NCBI GenBank assembly: GCA_020627685.1
Contig: JAHDGK010000030.1
Location: 1 to 60,327 of the forward strand
Direction of reading: 5' to 3'
DNA: 60,327 bases
Source of the DNA: Granulosicoccus sp.
Lineage (GTDB): Bacteria; Pseudomonadota; Gammaproteobacteria; Granulosicoccales; Granulosicoccaceae
The stretch's first letter is position 1. Each line of letters starts with the position of its first letter. The translations under genes were made by a program, and so were the position numbers. Below the pieces are notes generated by a model, which ran no database searches, was not told the DNA's origin, and saw only the letters and a program-made list of their open reading frames with translations. Below, piece by piece: positions 8,428-17,545 of this stretch.

Positions 8428-10065
8428 TTAAACGATACAGGCGCTTTCTTTTAACAGCACATTGAGAATGGAATGGTTAAGTGAGTAATCGATAGGTAGG
8501 TCGATGACATGAACGCCTTTCGAATTTAGAGCAGTAGACAAAATGTCTTTAAAGTTATCGTAGCTTTCTGCTCGATATCCGTGAGCACCGAAACTGTTTG
8601 CATACTGAACAAAATCGGGATTGTTAAAATCAAGCCCAAAGTTACTAAAACCAACGCCCTCTTGCTTCCACTTAATCATTCCGTAGGCATTGTCCGTCAG
8701 GACAATAACGACCAGATCAAGATCCATTCGAACAGCAGTCTCAAGCTCTTGAGAATTCATGAGGAAACCACCGTCACCATTAACAGATACCACCTTGCTA
8801 TTCGGCTTTAGTTGCTTGGCAGCCATTGCCGATGGCAAACCTGCTCCCATCGTCGCCAATGCATTGTCCAGAAGCAAAGTGTTGGCAGCGTGGCACTCAT
8901 AGTTACGCGCAAACCAAATTTTGTAAACGCCATTATCCAAGGTCACTATGTCTTCATCGTCTAAGCTTTCACGCAATACGCTAACCAAAGACTGCGGCAA
9001 CATAGGAAAGCGCTCATCTTTAAAGTACTTAGTGACGTGAGAATCTACCTCATCTCTTACGCGTTCAAAAAAGCTGAAATCTTGATCAAGCTTGCCCAGC
9101 TTTTCGGTAATACGTTCTATGGAGCTCGAAATATCACCTACAACATTCAATTGCGGAAAATACACATCATCGATATTGGCGGCGTTAAAGTTAATATGAA
9201 TAACTTCCTTGCCGCCTTTTTCCATAAAGAACGGTGGCTTCTCAATGACATCGTGCCCAACGTTAATAATTAGGTCTGCACGTTCAATTGCACAGTGCAA
9301 ATAATCATCCGATGAGAGTGCTGCTGTACCAATATATTGAGCATGCCTTTCATCGATAACACCCTTACCCATCTGTGTATCGAAAAAGAAAAGCCCTGAT
9401 TGATCAACCAGAGATTTCAGGGCATTGCTCGTACGCTTTCGATTTGCACCTGCTCCAATTAACAGCAAAGGCAGCTTTGCAGCCTGAATCATTTCAACAG
9501 CTTTATCAATGGATTGACCACTCGCATCAGGACGGCGATGACCCACTGCATCAAAGACCGTAGCATCAGTTTGCTCTTCTGCAATATCCTCAGGCAACTC
9601 AATATAAGCGGCACCGGGTCGTTCATCCATAGTCAGTCTGAACGCTTCTCGTACCATGGATGGAACGTTATTGCCATCGACAACCTGCTCTGAATACTTA
9701 GTTACAGGTTTCATTAAGCTCACAACATCAACAATTTGAAATCTGCCCTGCTTACTCTTTCTAATGGGCTTCTGACCGCCCAACATAATCATTGGCATAC
9801 CACCGAGTTGGGCATAGGCGGCGGACGTAACAAAATTTGTTGCACCGGGCCCCAAGGTTGAAAGGCAGACACCAGGTTCACCTGTTAGTCGCCCGTAGGT
9901 CGCAGCCATAAACCCCGCCGCCTGCTCATGACGAGTTAAAACAAGCTCAATACTGGAGTCTTTTAAAGAGTCCAGAAAATCCAGGTTTTCTTCGCCGGGA
10001 ATACCAAATATGTACTTTACGCCTTCATTTTCGAGCGCTTTAACAAACAAGTCTGATGTTTTCAT
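8428..10065 (-). CDS. Thiamine-diphosphate enzyme, acetolactate synthase large-subunit family
   Basis: A 545-residue ThDP-dependent enzyme of the acetolactate synthase type. The ThDP-activating Glu is in LTRHEQAAGFMAA near residue 47, and the Mg/ThDP-binding motif is GDGGFLMNSQE followed by the N of LTDNAYGM. Length and N-terminus (FGIPGEENLDFLDSL) match the catabolic/AlsS-like branch more than the anabolic IlvB, and no small regulatory subunit (IlvN/IlvH) gene is adjacent. The neighbouring aldehyde dehydrogenase suggests the real reaction may be a decarboxylation or carboligation that yields an aldehyde. Name the family with confidence, not the reaction. Confidence 0.85.
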   Translation of the reverse strand: MKTSDLFVKALENEGVKYIFGIPGEENLDFLDSLKDSSIELVLTRHEQAAGFMAATYGRLTGEPGVCLSTLGPGATNFVTSAAYAQLGGMPMIMLGGQKPIRKSKQGRFQIVDVVSLMKPVTKYSEQVVDGNNVPSMVREAFRLTMDERPGAAYIELPEDIAEEQTDATVFDAVGHRRPDASGQSIDKAVEMIQAAKLPLLLIGAGANRKRTSNALKSLVDQSGLFFFDTQMGKGVIDERHAQYIGTAALSSDDYLHCAIERADLIINVGHDVIEKPPFFMEKGGKEVIHINFNAANIDDVYFPQLNVVGDISSSIERITEKLGKLDQDFSFFERVRDEVDSHVTKYFKDERFPMLPQSLVSVLRESLDDEDIVTLDNGVYKIWFARNYECHAANTLLLDNALATMGAGLPSAMAAKQLKPNSKVVSVNGDGGFLMNSQELETAVRMDLDLVVIVLTDNAYGMIKWKQEGVGFSNFGLDFNNPDFVQYANSFGAHGYRAESYDNFKDILSTALNSKGVHVIDLPIDYSLNHSILNVLLKESACIV

Positions 10066-10194
10066 AATGAGCTATTACCTAAGCAATCTTTCAAGGATTG
10101 AGACATAACCAGGAAAAACATCATTGAGATGCGTACAACACGGTGGATAAACCGGATCGCCCCTGATTATGAACTTGTTAACTAACTGCTAGCA

Positions 10195-11775
10195 CTACCA
10201 CTTCTCAGCAGTGGCATAGTTCCAATCGTCGCGCCAGTCATCAGGAATAGTGGCTTCATCTAACAAACAGTTAGCCGCTATGCCGGGATACATCTGCGCG
10301 TAGTTCTTAATGGTTGTACCTTGCACACGATGGTTGATATGCCTTGGCTCAAGCTCATCGAGCGTTTCTAAGCCGGCAGCAGCGAGCAACTCAGCCAAGT
10401 TTTCTACCGTTGCCCGATGGAAGTTCGCCACACGTTGTGCCTTATCGCTTACAACGAGTCCATTAGCTCGAGCTGGATTCTGCGTCGCTATTCCGGTTGG
10501 GCAGTGATCCGTATTACAACTCCTAGCCTGGATACAACCTAAGGCCATCATCATGCCACGCGCAGAATTAACCGTGTCCGCACCTAATGCAATGACTCGA
10601 AGTACATGAAAGGCTGAAAAGATTTTTCCGGAGGCGATGATACGTAGTTGATCACGTACACCTATCCCAATGAGTGCTTGATTAACGAATATGAGGGCAT
10701 CCCGCAGTGGAGTCCCAACGGAATTCGTCATTTCAGTAGGTGCTGCCCCTGTTCCCCCTTCACCACCATCAACCGTTATAAAATCCGGAACTTTGCCTGT
10801 TTGGAGCATTGCCTTGCAGATGGCTAAGAATTCATCTCGTCGACCTATACACAATTTGATACCCACAGGCTTTCCACCCGACAGTTCCCTCAAAGTCTCG
10901 ATAAAATCAAGCAATTCCAGCGGCGTGGAAAAAGCGGAATGAGAAGGTGGTGAAATAACATCCTTACCCATGGGTACTTTTCGAATCTCTGCAATTTCTT
11001 CGGTCAGCTTTGCTGCCGGTAAAATTCCGCCATGACCGGGTTTGGCACCTTGCGAGAGCTTTATCTCGATCATCTTGACGATGTCCAGTTGTGCTGACTC
11101 TTTAAATTGCTCCGGGTTGAAATCCCCTGACTCGGTACGACAACCGAAATATCCTGTGCCAATCTGCCAGACAATATCTCCACCTTGTTTATGGTACGGG
11201 CTTAAGCTGCCTTCTCCGGTGTTATGAGAAAAGCCACCCATCTTGGCACCACGATTTAAAGCCTTGATGGCATTGCCACTTAGCGAACCGTAGCTCATGG
11301 CAGATATATTCAGCGGAGATGCCATGTAAGGCTTGGCACACCTATCACCACCAAACTTAACGCGCGGGTCTGTGTCGTGTGCATGTAAAGGCACCAGTGA
11401 ATGATTAATCCATTCATAGCCCGGTCGATTTACATCGAAAATGGTTCCGAACGGACGTGTGTCCCTATCGCCTTTTGCTCTTTGATACACCAGAGAGCGG
11501 AACTCTCTGGGAATGGGTGCACCGCTGGTGTCAGACTCTACAAAGTATTGTTGGATTTCCGGCCGCACCGATTCGAGCAGGTAACGAAACCTGCCAAAAA
11601 AAGGATACAGCCTGCGTATGGTTTGCTTGGTTTGAAACATGTCGTACAAACCAAGCGCAACAATCGGCACAATGAAAACCAGCAACCAGATTGCTGGTTT
11701 CCATAGCGCGGAAAGCCCGAGAACGAGTAGAGGCCCACTGATTGCAAATATCGCAAAATAGTGACGCATTAACAT
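10195..11775 (-). CDS. FMN-binding glutamate synthase family protein (GltB central-domain-like)
   Basis: A 526-residue protein with one or two N-terminal membrane helices (about residues 5-45) followed by the FMN-binding barrel of glutamate synthase. Recognisable parts are SAMSYGSLSGNAIKALN, GAKPGHGGILP, the FMN-phosphate segment ITVDGGEGGTGAAP, and a cysteine trio CIQARSCNTDHC spaced like the [3Fe-4S] ligands of GltB (C-x5-C-x4-C). It lacks the glutaminase domain, so it is a stand-alone synthase-like flavoprotein of still uncertain role. It is encoded upstream of the ThDP enzyme, with a 129-base gap, so shared transcription is possible but not shown. Confidence 0.82.
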   Translation of the reverse strand: MLMRHYFAIFAISGPLLVLGLSALWKPAIWLLVFIVPIVALGLYDMFQTKQTIRRLYPFFGRFRYLLESVRPEIQQYFVESDTSGAPIPREFRSLVYQRAKGDRDTRPFGTIFDVNRPGYEWINHSLVPLHAHDTDPRVKFGGDRCAKPYMASPLNISAMSYGSLSGNAIKALNRGAKMGGFSHNTGEGSLSPYHKQGGDIVWQIGTGYFGCRTESGDFNPEQFKESAQLDIVKMIEIKLSQGAKPGHGGILPAAKLTEEIAEIRKVPMGKDVISPPSHSAFSTPLELLDFIETLRELSGGKPVGIKLCIGRRDEFLAICKAMLQTGKVPDFITVDGGEGGTGAAPTEMTNSVGTPLRDALIFVNQALIGIGVRDQLRIIASGKIFSAFHVLRVIALGADTVNSARGMMMALGCIQARSCNTDHCPTGIATQNPARANGLVVSDKAQRVANFHRATVENLAELLAAAGLETLDELEPRHINHRVQGTTIKNYAQMYPGIAANCLLDEATIPDDWRDDWNYATAEKW

Positions 11776-11886
11776 AGTCTCTAACCCTCAATAAGCCAAG
11801 TGCAGTCCAGATACTAAAACTGCGACAGGATATTCAGGCAGTCGTTCACCCGAAAACTAATTTATTTCGAGGCAGACGAAAAAGAA

Positions 11887-13377
11887 CTATGCCTCTGGAC
11901 GCATATGCGGAAACAAAATGACGTCTCGAATACTCGGCGACGCGGTCAGCAACATCACTAACCGATCGATACCAATGCCCTCTCCAGCTGTAGGCGGCAT
12001 TCCATATTCCAGCGCCCTGACATAGTCAGCGTCATAATGCATCGCCTCTTCATCGCCGGCGTCTTTATCAGCTACCTGCGCCTTAAAGCGCTCTGCCTGG
12101 TCTTCCGCATCGTTTAATTCAGAAAATCCATTCGCGATTTCTCGACCACCCACAAAAAGTTCAAAACGATCAGTCACAAAAGGATCATCGTCGTTTCGAC
12201 GCGACAGTGGTGATACTTCTGTTGGGTATAAGGTAATGAAGGTCGGGTCCATTAAGTTTTCTTCGACCGTTGCTTCAAAAATCTCCGTTTGAATTTTGCC
12301 CAAACCCCAATTGGGTTTGACATCGATGTGCAACGACTTGGCGATTGCTGTCGCTCCATCCAAATCAGACAATTCTTCAGATTTAACATTCGGGTTATGC
12401 GATAGGATAGAGTCAAACAGACTTAATCGCGTAAAAGGCTTTTCAAAGTCAAATTCGCGATCACCATTTTCAGATTTGATTTGTAAGGTGCCAACGACAT
12501 CCTTAGCCAAGCCTCTGAACAGCTCTTCGGTTAAGTCCATCAATTCGCGATAGTCCGCGTATGCCCAATAGAATTCAAGCATGGTGAATTCTGGATTGTG
12601 ACGAGTGCTAAGCCCTTCGTTACGAAAGTTTCTATTGATTTCAAAAACCCGATCGAACCCGCCGACCACTAAGCGCTTTAAATACAACTCAGGCGCTATT
12701 CGGAGATAAAGATCGATATCCAGAGCATTGTGGTGAGTAACGAAAGGCTTGGCTGCCGCCCCACCCGGGATGACCTGCATCATCGGTGTTTCAACTTCTA
12801 GAAACTCTCTTTGCATAAAGAAGTTCCGGATATACGCAATTACCATAGAACGCAATCGAAACGTTGTGCGAGTCTCTTCGCTCGTCATTAGATCAACGTA
12901 CCGCTGGCGATAACGTGTTTCCTGATCACTTAGGCCATGAAATTTTTCAGGCAATGGGCGCAAGGATTTTGTAAGCAGCTCAACGGACAACACTTTGATA
13001 GAAAGCTCACCGGTTTTGGTAATGAACAAAACACCACTTACGCCGAGAATGTCACCGACATCGAGGTGTTTGAAATGCTCGTAGGTTTCTTCGCCCAAGG
13101 TTCCCTGATGGAAGAAAAGCTGGATGGATCCACTCACATCCTGTAAATCAGCAAAACTTGCCTTACCCATGATGCGCTGAAACATCATACGACCCGCGAC
13201 ACTGACCGATACGGCCTCTTCAGCGAGTTCAGCTTTGTCCCGCCCGTCGTATTCTGAATGAAGATTCGCCGCTAAATGAGTGGGGCGAAAGGTATTCGGG
13301 AAGGCATTGCCTGCTTCACGCAGTTCGCTAAGCTTTGCACGGCGCTGCTGGATAAGTTGATTGTCGTCGTCTGTCAT
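11887..13377 (-). CDS. lysS: Lysyl-tRNA synthetase (class II)
   Basis: A 496-residue class II lysyl-tRNA synthetase, normal length. An N-terminal OB-fold tRNA-binding domain (roughly 60-150, with [20 protein letters not shown]) is followed by the catalytic core with motif 1 around [19 protein letters not shown], motif 2 around [20 protein letters not shown] and motif 3 [13 protein letters not shown]. It charges tRNA-Lys in the cytoplasm. It follows prfB with a 42-base gap, the same order as in E. coli (recJ-prfB-lysS), which supports a gammaproteobacterial origin and one transcription unit. Confidence 0.97.
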   Translation of the reverse strand: MTDDDNQLIQQRRAKLSELREAGNAFPNTFRPTHLAANLHSEYDGRDKAELAEEAVSVSVAGRMMFQRIMGKASFADLQDVSGSIQLFFHQGTLGEETYEHFKHLDVGDILGVSGVLFITKTGELSIKVLSVELLTKSLRPLPEKFHGLSDQETRYRQRYVDLMTSEETRTTFRLRSMVIAYIRNFFMQREFLEVETPMMQVIPGGAAAKPFVTHHNALDIDLYLRIAPELYLKRLVVGGFDRVFEINRNFRNEGLSTRHNPEFTMLEFYWAYADYRELMDLTEELFRGLAKDVVGTLQIKSENGDREFDFEKPFTRLSLFDSILSHNPNVKSEELSDLDGATAIAKSLHIDVKPNWGLGKIQTEIFEATVEENLMDPTFITLYPTEVSPLSRRNDDDPFVTDRFELFVGGREIANGFSELNDAEDQAERFKAQVADKDAGDEEAMHYDADYVRALEYGMPPTAGEGIGIDRLVMLLTASPSIRDVILFPHMRPEA

Positions 13378-13419
13378 GATGGTATTTGGTTGTTAAGCTT
13401 AAGCGCCTAGCCGAAAAAC

Positions 13420-14518
13420 TTAGAGTCCGGCTTTCAAACTTTCGGTAAGGAAGGCTGTGATGTCGCCATCAAGTACAGCCTGCGTATTACTGGTTTCAAG
13501 ACTGGTCCGTAAGTCTTTTATACGTGATTGATCGAGAACATAGGAACGTATCTGACTTCCCCAGCCTATGTCGGACTTGCCTTCCTCTACAACCTGTTGA
13601 TCGCCTTGTCGTCTCTGCAACTCAGCTTCATGCAACTTCGATTTCAACTGCTTCATTGCTGTTGCTTTGTTCTTATGCTGCGAGCGATCATTCTGACACT
13701 GCACGACTATACCGCTGGGCGCATGAGTGATACGTACAGCAGACTCGGTTCGGTTTACGTGCTGACCACCTGCCCCGCTGGCGCGATAAACATCGATCCG
13801 CAAATCTGCCGGATTGATATCGATATCGATATCGTCGTCGACTTCCGGTGACACGAATACCGCTGCAAACGACGTATGCCTTCTACTGCCAGAGTCAAAT
13901 GGACTCTTTCGCACCAAACGGTGGACCCCGGTTTCAGTTCTTAACCAACCGAATGCATGATCGCCTTCAAACCGAATGGTCGCAGACTTAATACCGGCCA
14001 CATCGCCAGGGGATACTTCAATGAGTTCTGTTTTGTAGTTTTGCTGCTCGCCCCAACGCAAGTACATTCGAAGCAGCATCTCGGCCCAATCCTGAGCCTC
14101 AGTTCCACCACTGCCAGATTGAATATCCAAAAATGCGGGGGCTGGATCGGAGTCTCCTGCAAACATGCGACGAAATTCCAGGCCTGCCACTCGTTCTTCA
14201 AGACTGGCTAAATCCGACGCAACGGCCTCAACCGTTTCCTCGTCATCTTCCTCTCGTGCCATATCGAGTAGATCGGACGCATCAACCAAGCCTGCTTCCA
14301 ACGCATCCAGCACATCTATGGTGTCTTGCAGGGTGGCACGACGCTGTCCGAGCTTCTGAGCTTTTTCCGGCTCATTCCAAACAGCAGGGTCTTCAAGTTC
14401 GCGAAGAACTTCTTCTAGCTCTTCCTTTTTAGCGTCGTAGTCAAAGATACCCCCGGAGGGAATCGGCCCGTTGCCGAAGATCCTCAATGTGAGTCAGGTA
14501 GGGATTGATTTCAATCAT
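13420..14518 (-). CDS. prfB: Peptide chain release factor 2, with programmed +1 frameshift
   Basis: Release factor RF2 (UAA/UGA recognition). The ATG at 14518 opens a 25-codon leader frame ([16 protein letters not shown]...), ending CTT TGA C at 14446-14440. A GGGGG Shine-Dalgarno-like element stands three bases upstream of CTT, as in E. coli. Slipping one base forward reads GAC (Asp26) and continues to 13420, giving exactly 365 residues as in E. coli RF2. The stop-recognition tripeptide SPF falls at 205-207 and the catalytic GGQ at 250-252. The frameshift is autoregulatory: low RF2 makes ribosomes pause at UGA and shift. An annotation that starts at 14487 would give a false N-terminus. Confidence 0.96.
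14436..14455 (-). promoter_or_regulatory. prfB +1 recoding site
   Basis: The minus strand reads CCGGGGGTATCTTTGACTAC: internal Shine-Dalgarno-like G-run, three-base spacer, slippery CTT and in-frame TGA followed by C. This is the conserved RF2 frameshift cassette. It is identical to the E. coli site except that the first purine of AGGGGG is C here. Confidence 0.95.
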
Positions 14519-14560
14519 GAAAAAACGCGCTGTTAGTGAATAGTGAGCAAGACGGCAAGT

Positions 14561-16318
14561 TTACCGCAAAGCAGACTGTTCAAGATGATGAACCCGAAGT
14601 TGTACGGACTGAACATCGCGCCACGTATTAACTTCTAACGAATATATAGCGAACAGCGGCTGATCCTTCAATGGCTCGATCGAACAATTAAACGCAATAG
14701 CATCGATTGCCGCTGCATCCGGTTCATTCCAAACTCTCATCCTCAATTTCAAATGGCCCTTCCCAACCTCCCGATGATCGGCTGCAGCGAAGAAACCGGC
14801 GAATAGCGGTGCCTCAAAGCCCTGCCCCCAGGGCATAACATGAGCAAGCGCCGCCGCATTTTCCAGCGTCATTTGGCTTGTCTGCAGTGTGCCGTCAGTC
14901 AGGTACTCTCTGATTTTGAGCGTATGGTTACAGGCAGTTTTCACCTCCTGTTCAAAAGCTGTTTTAAAGGCCTGGAATTGGGAGCGAGGCAGAGTCAGGC
15001 CAGCGGCCATAGCATGGCCACCGAATTTTTCGATCATACCGCTGTGCTTAGTCGCTACGGCTTGCAATACATCGCGAATGTGCACACCCGGAATACTGCG
15101 CGCCGAGCCTTTTATATGATCATCATCGTCGTGAGTGAAAACCACGACCGGGCGATGCACAGTCTCCTTTATGCGTCCGGCCAAAATGCCGATGACACCC
15201 TGGTGCCACTCGTCATCATGCAAACACAGTGAAAAGTTGTCTGCTTGTTGCAAAGAATCCAGACCCAGAGCGTCAAGCTGCTCATTAGCCGCTTTTCGCA
15301 TATCGGTTTCGATACTTCGACGCTGCTCATTAAACGAGTTGAGTCTGGCCGCAATGATGACCGCTTCATCGGGGTCAGGGCATAAAAGACACTCAACCCC
15401 CAGCCGCATATCAGCTAAACGACCCGCCGCGTTTAATCGCGGGCCAATTCCAAAGCCAATATCCTGCGTACTCATCTTGTGAGGCTGGCGACCTGCGGCC
15501 TGAAGAAGCGCTAGAACCCCTGGGCGCGTTTGATTCGCACGGATTCTACGTAAACCCTGCTCGACCAAAATACGATTGGTCGCATCTAACGGTACGACAT
15601 CGGCAACGGTTCCAATTGCCACAAGATCTAGTAAGTCTGCCAACGGAGCGCTTGCATGAGAATCAGATTGCTTCGAAAGCTCTGCACGTAGCGCTATCAG
15701 CGTGTAAAAGAGCACACCGACTCCGGCTAGATGCATTGCAGCAAATCTTGACCCGGACAAATTGGGGTTAACGATTGCTGCCGCGTCAGGCAGGATCGTC
15801 GGTGGTAGATGATGATCGGTGACAACGACCTCTATACCCAGCTCTCTTGCGCGCTCGACACCTTCAACAGACGCGACACCATTATCAACCGTTAGGATGA
15901 CGTGTGGCTTATGTTGATCGTGAGCGATATCAACAATGGCCGGTGACAGACCGTAACCATGTTCAAAACGATTGGGAATCAGATAATCAACCTCCGTAAA
16001 CCCAAGCTGTGCCAGTCCTGTCATCGCGACTGCTGTGCTCGTGGCCCCATCGCAGTCGTAATCACCAACAATTAAGATACGTTCTTCATCAAGCCTTGCT
16101 TTGAGCAAGCGTTGAACGGCTAAATCGATATTGGGGAGTAAATCTGGCCGAGGTAGGCCACTTAAGGCTAATTCAACTTGACCTGCATCTACAATACCGC
16201 GTGATGCCAGCACCTGACTAACCAGACGATTGCTGTGCAATGCGTCTGTCGTAGGCTGTATTTCTCTGGTGCCTACTTTGACCGATAAGGGCTGGAATTC
16301 ATCGAACAAACTAATCAC
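14561..16318 (-). CDS. recJ: Single-stranded-DNA-specific 5'-3' exonuclease RecJ
   Basis: A DHH-superfamily nuclease of about 585 residues that degrades single-stranded DNA 5' to 3' in recombination and mismatch repair. Metal-binding motifs are visible in order: VGDYDCDGATS, LTVDNGVAS, VVTDHHLPP, and the DHHA1 segment FGGHAMAAGLTL. The start is uncertain: the GTG at 16318, overlapping the preceding gene by eight bases and with GGTGG seven bases before it, is preferred; a GTG at 16363 would add a poor-looking Gly-rich stretch. It lies 42 bases upstream of prfB, as in E. coli. Confidence 0.94.
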   Translation of the reverse strand: MISLFDEFQPLSVKVGTREIQPTTDALHSNRLVSQVLASRGIVDAGQVELALSGLPRPDLLPNIDLAVQRLLKARLDEERILIVGDYDCDGATSTAVAMTGLAQLGFTEVDYLIPNRFEHGYGLSPAIVDIAHDQHKPHVILTVDNGVASVEGVERARELGIEVVVTDHHLPPTILPDAAAIVNPNLSGSRFAAMHLAGVGVLFYTLIALRAELSKQSDSHASAPLADLLDLVAIGTVADVVPLDATNRILVEQGLRRIRANQTRPGVLALLQAAGRQPHKMSTQDIGFGIGPRLNAAGRLADMRLGVECLLCPDPDEAVIIAARLNSFNEQRRSIETDMRKAANEQLDALGLDSLQQADNFSLCLHDDEWHQGVIGILAGRIKETVHRPVVVFTHDDDDHIKGSARSIPGVHIRDVLQAVATKHSGMIEKFGGHAMAAGLTLPRSQFQAFKTAFEQEVKTACNHTLKIREYLTDGTLQTSQMTLENAAALAHVMPWGQGFEAPLFAGFFAAADHREVGKGHLKLRMRVWNEPDAAAIDAIAFNCSIEPLKDQPLFAIYSLEVNTWRDVQSVQLRVHHLEQSALR

Positions 16319-17339
16319 GAGAGAACCACCCACACACCTGTGTCCACCGCCTACCCCAAACACTTTGCGTTCGGTCGTATGCCTGCTGGGTAGCTAGCGT
16401 CAGAGCGCCAGAATCTCCGTCCTCGTTCGCGATAGCCACTGAGCTTATTTGCCTGCGTCGAACTCGGTCGCTTAAAACAGCAAGCCATTCCTCATCGACA
16501 CGCTGTGTCGCCTCTGTCAGTGCAGATTCACTTCTGGCGAAATGAGCAGACGCGATACGGGTATCCACGATGACCGCCTCGCTTGATGACACGGGGTCAA
16601 AATTAGCCAGATCGTGACATGGAACACCCAGATACGAACACAGTGATTTTGAAAAATCATCGTCAGCGTAAACGCTCACCCCCACCACCTGAGACGGGAA
16701 CGCCCTTAAGTTTGTACCGCCCCAGAACCAAAGACTGTTAACTGGAAGTTTGCCTTGCTGCGCTCTGTATTCGTTCACGGGATGAGTGTGCAGCAACATC
16801 TGAATCTCTGTCATGAGACGACGCCAGGATTCAGAATTATTACCGCTCGGCAGAAACGCCGATGCATTTCTATCGGCCAAAAACGACGGCGGGTAACTCT
16901 CTAATGTAGACGCGTCCATACCTGTCATGTACCAACCTTGATCCGGACCCGGAAAAATATTGAGGCCGTCAGCGGCTAAGAATTCGTTGAGTGCAGCAAT
17001 CAGGGCTTCAGATTCACTCTCCTCGAGTGCGAGCATTTGAACTGGAAGTAGTTTGGCTGTGTCCCGATCCGCTTGTAAATGCACAGGGTCCGCCCTGACA
17101 ACGCTGCTACTGCTAGGCAGATCAGGTTGCAGAAGCTCGGCTACTGGCAACCTGGAACCCGATGTCTCTGATTGAGTGAGGCGAGCAAAGAGTGACGCTT
17201 GCCACGGAATTTGCACACCCGGCTTGGTCCACTGCATTGCTTCCGGACTGGAGGTGCCACCCTTGCCAAAAGTGTGGCCTTCACGCCGAGCAGGGCTCAA
17301 ATAACCAGGAATCAGTAACGATATTTCGATATCGGTCAT
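16311..17339 (-). CDS. Conserved protein of unknown function, phosphoglycerate-mutase-like (COG4255-type)
   Basis: A 342-residue soluble protein. It resembles a group of proteobacterial proteins often labelled as phosphoglycerate mutase-like or regulatory without proof; typical segments are LLIPGYL at the N-terminus, GPDQGWYM, a MTEIQMLLHTHPVNEYRA stretch and LPVNSLWFWGGTN. I see no complete set of catalytic residues that I can name. It overlaps the likely start of recJ by eight bases, so the two are probably co-translated, which hints at co-expression rather than a shared function. Family memory is uncertain here. Confidence 0.62.
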   Translation of the reverse strand: MTDIEISLLIPGYLSPARREGHTFGKGGTSSPEAMQWTKPGVQIPWQASLFARLTQSETSGSRLPVAELLQPDLPSSSSVVRADPVHLQADRDTAKLLPVQMLALEESESEALIAALNEFLAADGLNIFPGPDQGWYMTGMDASTLESYPPSFLADRNASAFLPSGNNSESWRRLMTEIQMLLHTHPVNEYRAQQGKLPVNSLWFWGGTNLRAFPSQVVGVSVYADDDFSKSLCSYLGVPCHDLANFDPVSSSEAVIVDTRIASAHFARSESALTEATQRVDEEWLAVLSDRVRRRQISSVAIANEDGDSGALTLATQQAYDRTQSVWGRRWTQVCGWFSRD

Positions 17340-17545
17340 TAGTTATACAAAGGTCCGGGAACTCTTACGCGACTCGGTAATCACAAAAACGTCAGGAACG
17401 GGCTCTATAAAACGACACCCTGCTTGATTTTACAGGCTTGTGGATAAGGAAATTGGACAGAAAAACCAATATCCAATAGCGTAACTACAATAATAAGACG
17501 GGATCGCAATTTATCGCGCTCCATAGCTATCAGAGAATACGAAGT
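17340..17545. promoter_or_regulatory. Divergent intergenic region, likely holding two promoters
   Basis: These 206 bases separate the minus-strand recJ-side operon from the plus-strand VTT/flavin reductase gene. Promoters for both directions must lie here or close by, but I cannot point to a convincing -35/-10 pair. Confidence 0.35.

Noticed and set aside
14441-14443. The in-frame TGA of prfB as a selenocysteine codon or a pseudogene mutation
   Set aside because: The surrounding G-run and CTT slippery codon exactly match the known RF2 recoding cassette, and the product has the full RF2 length.
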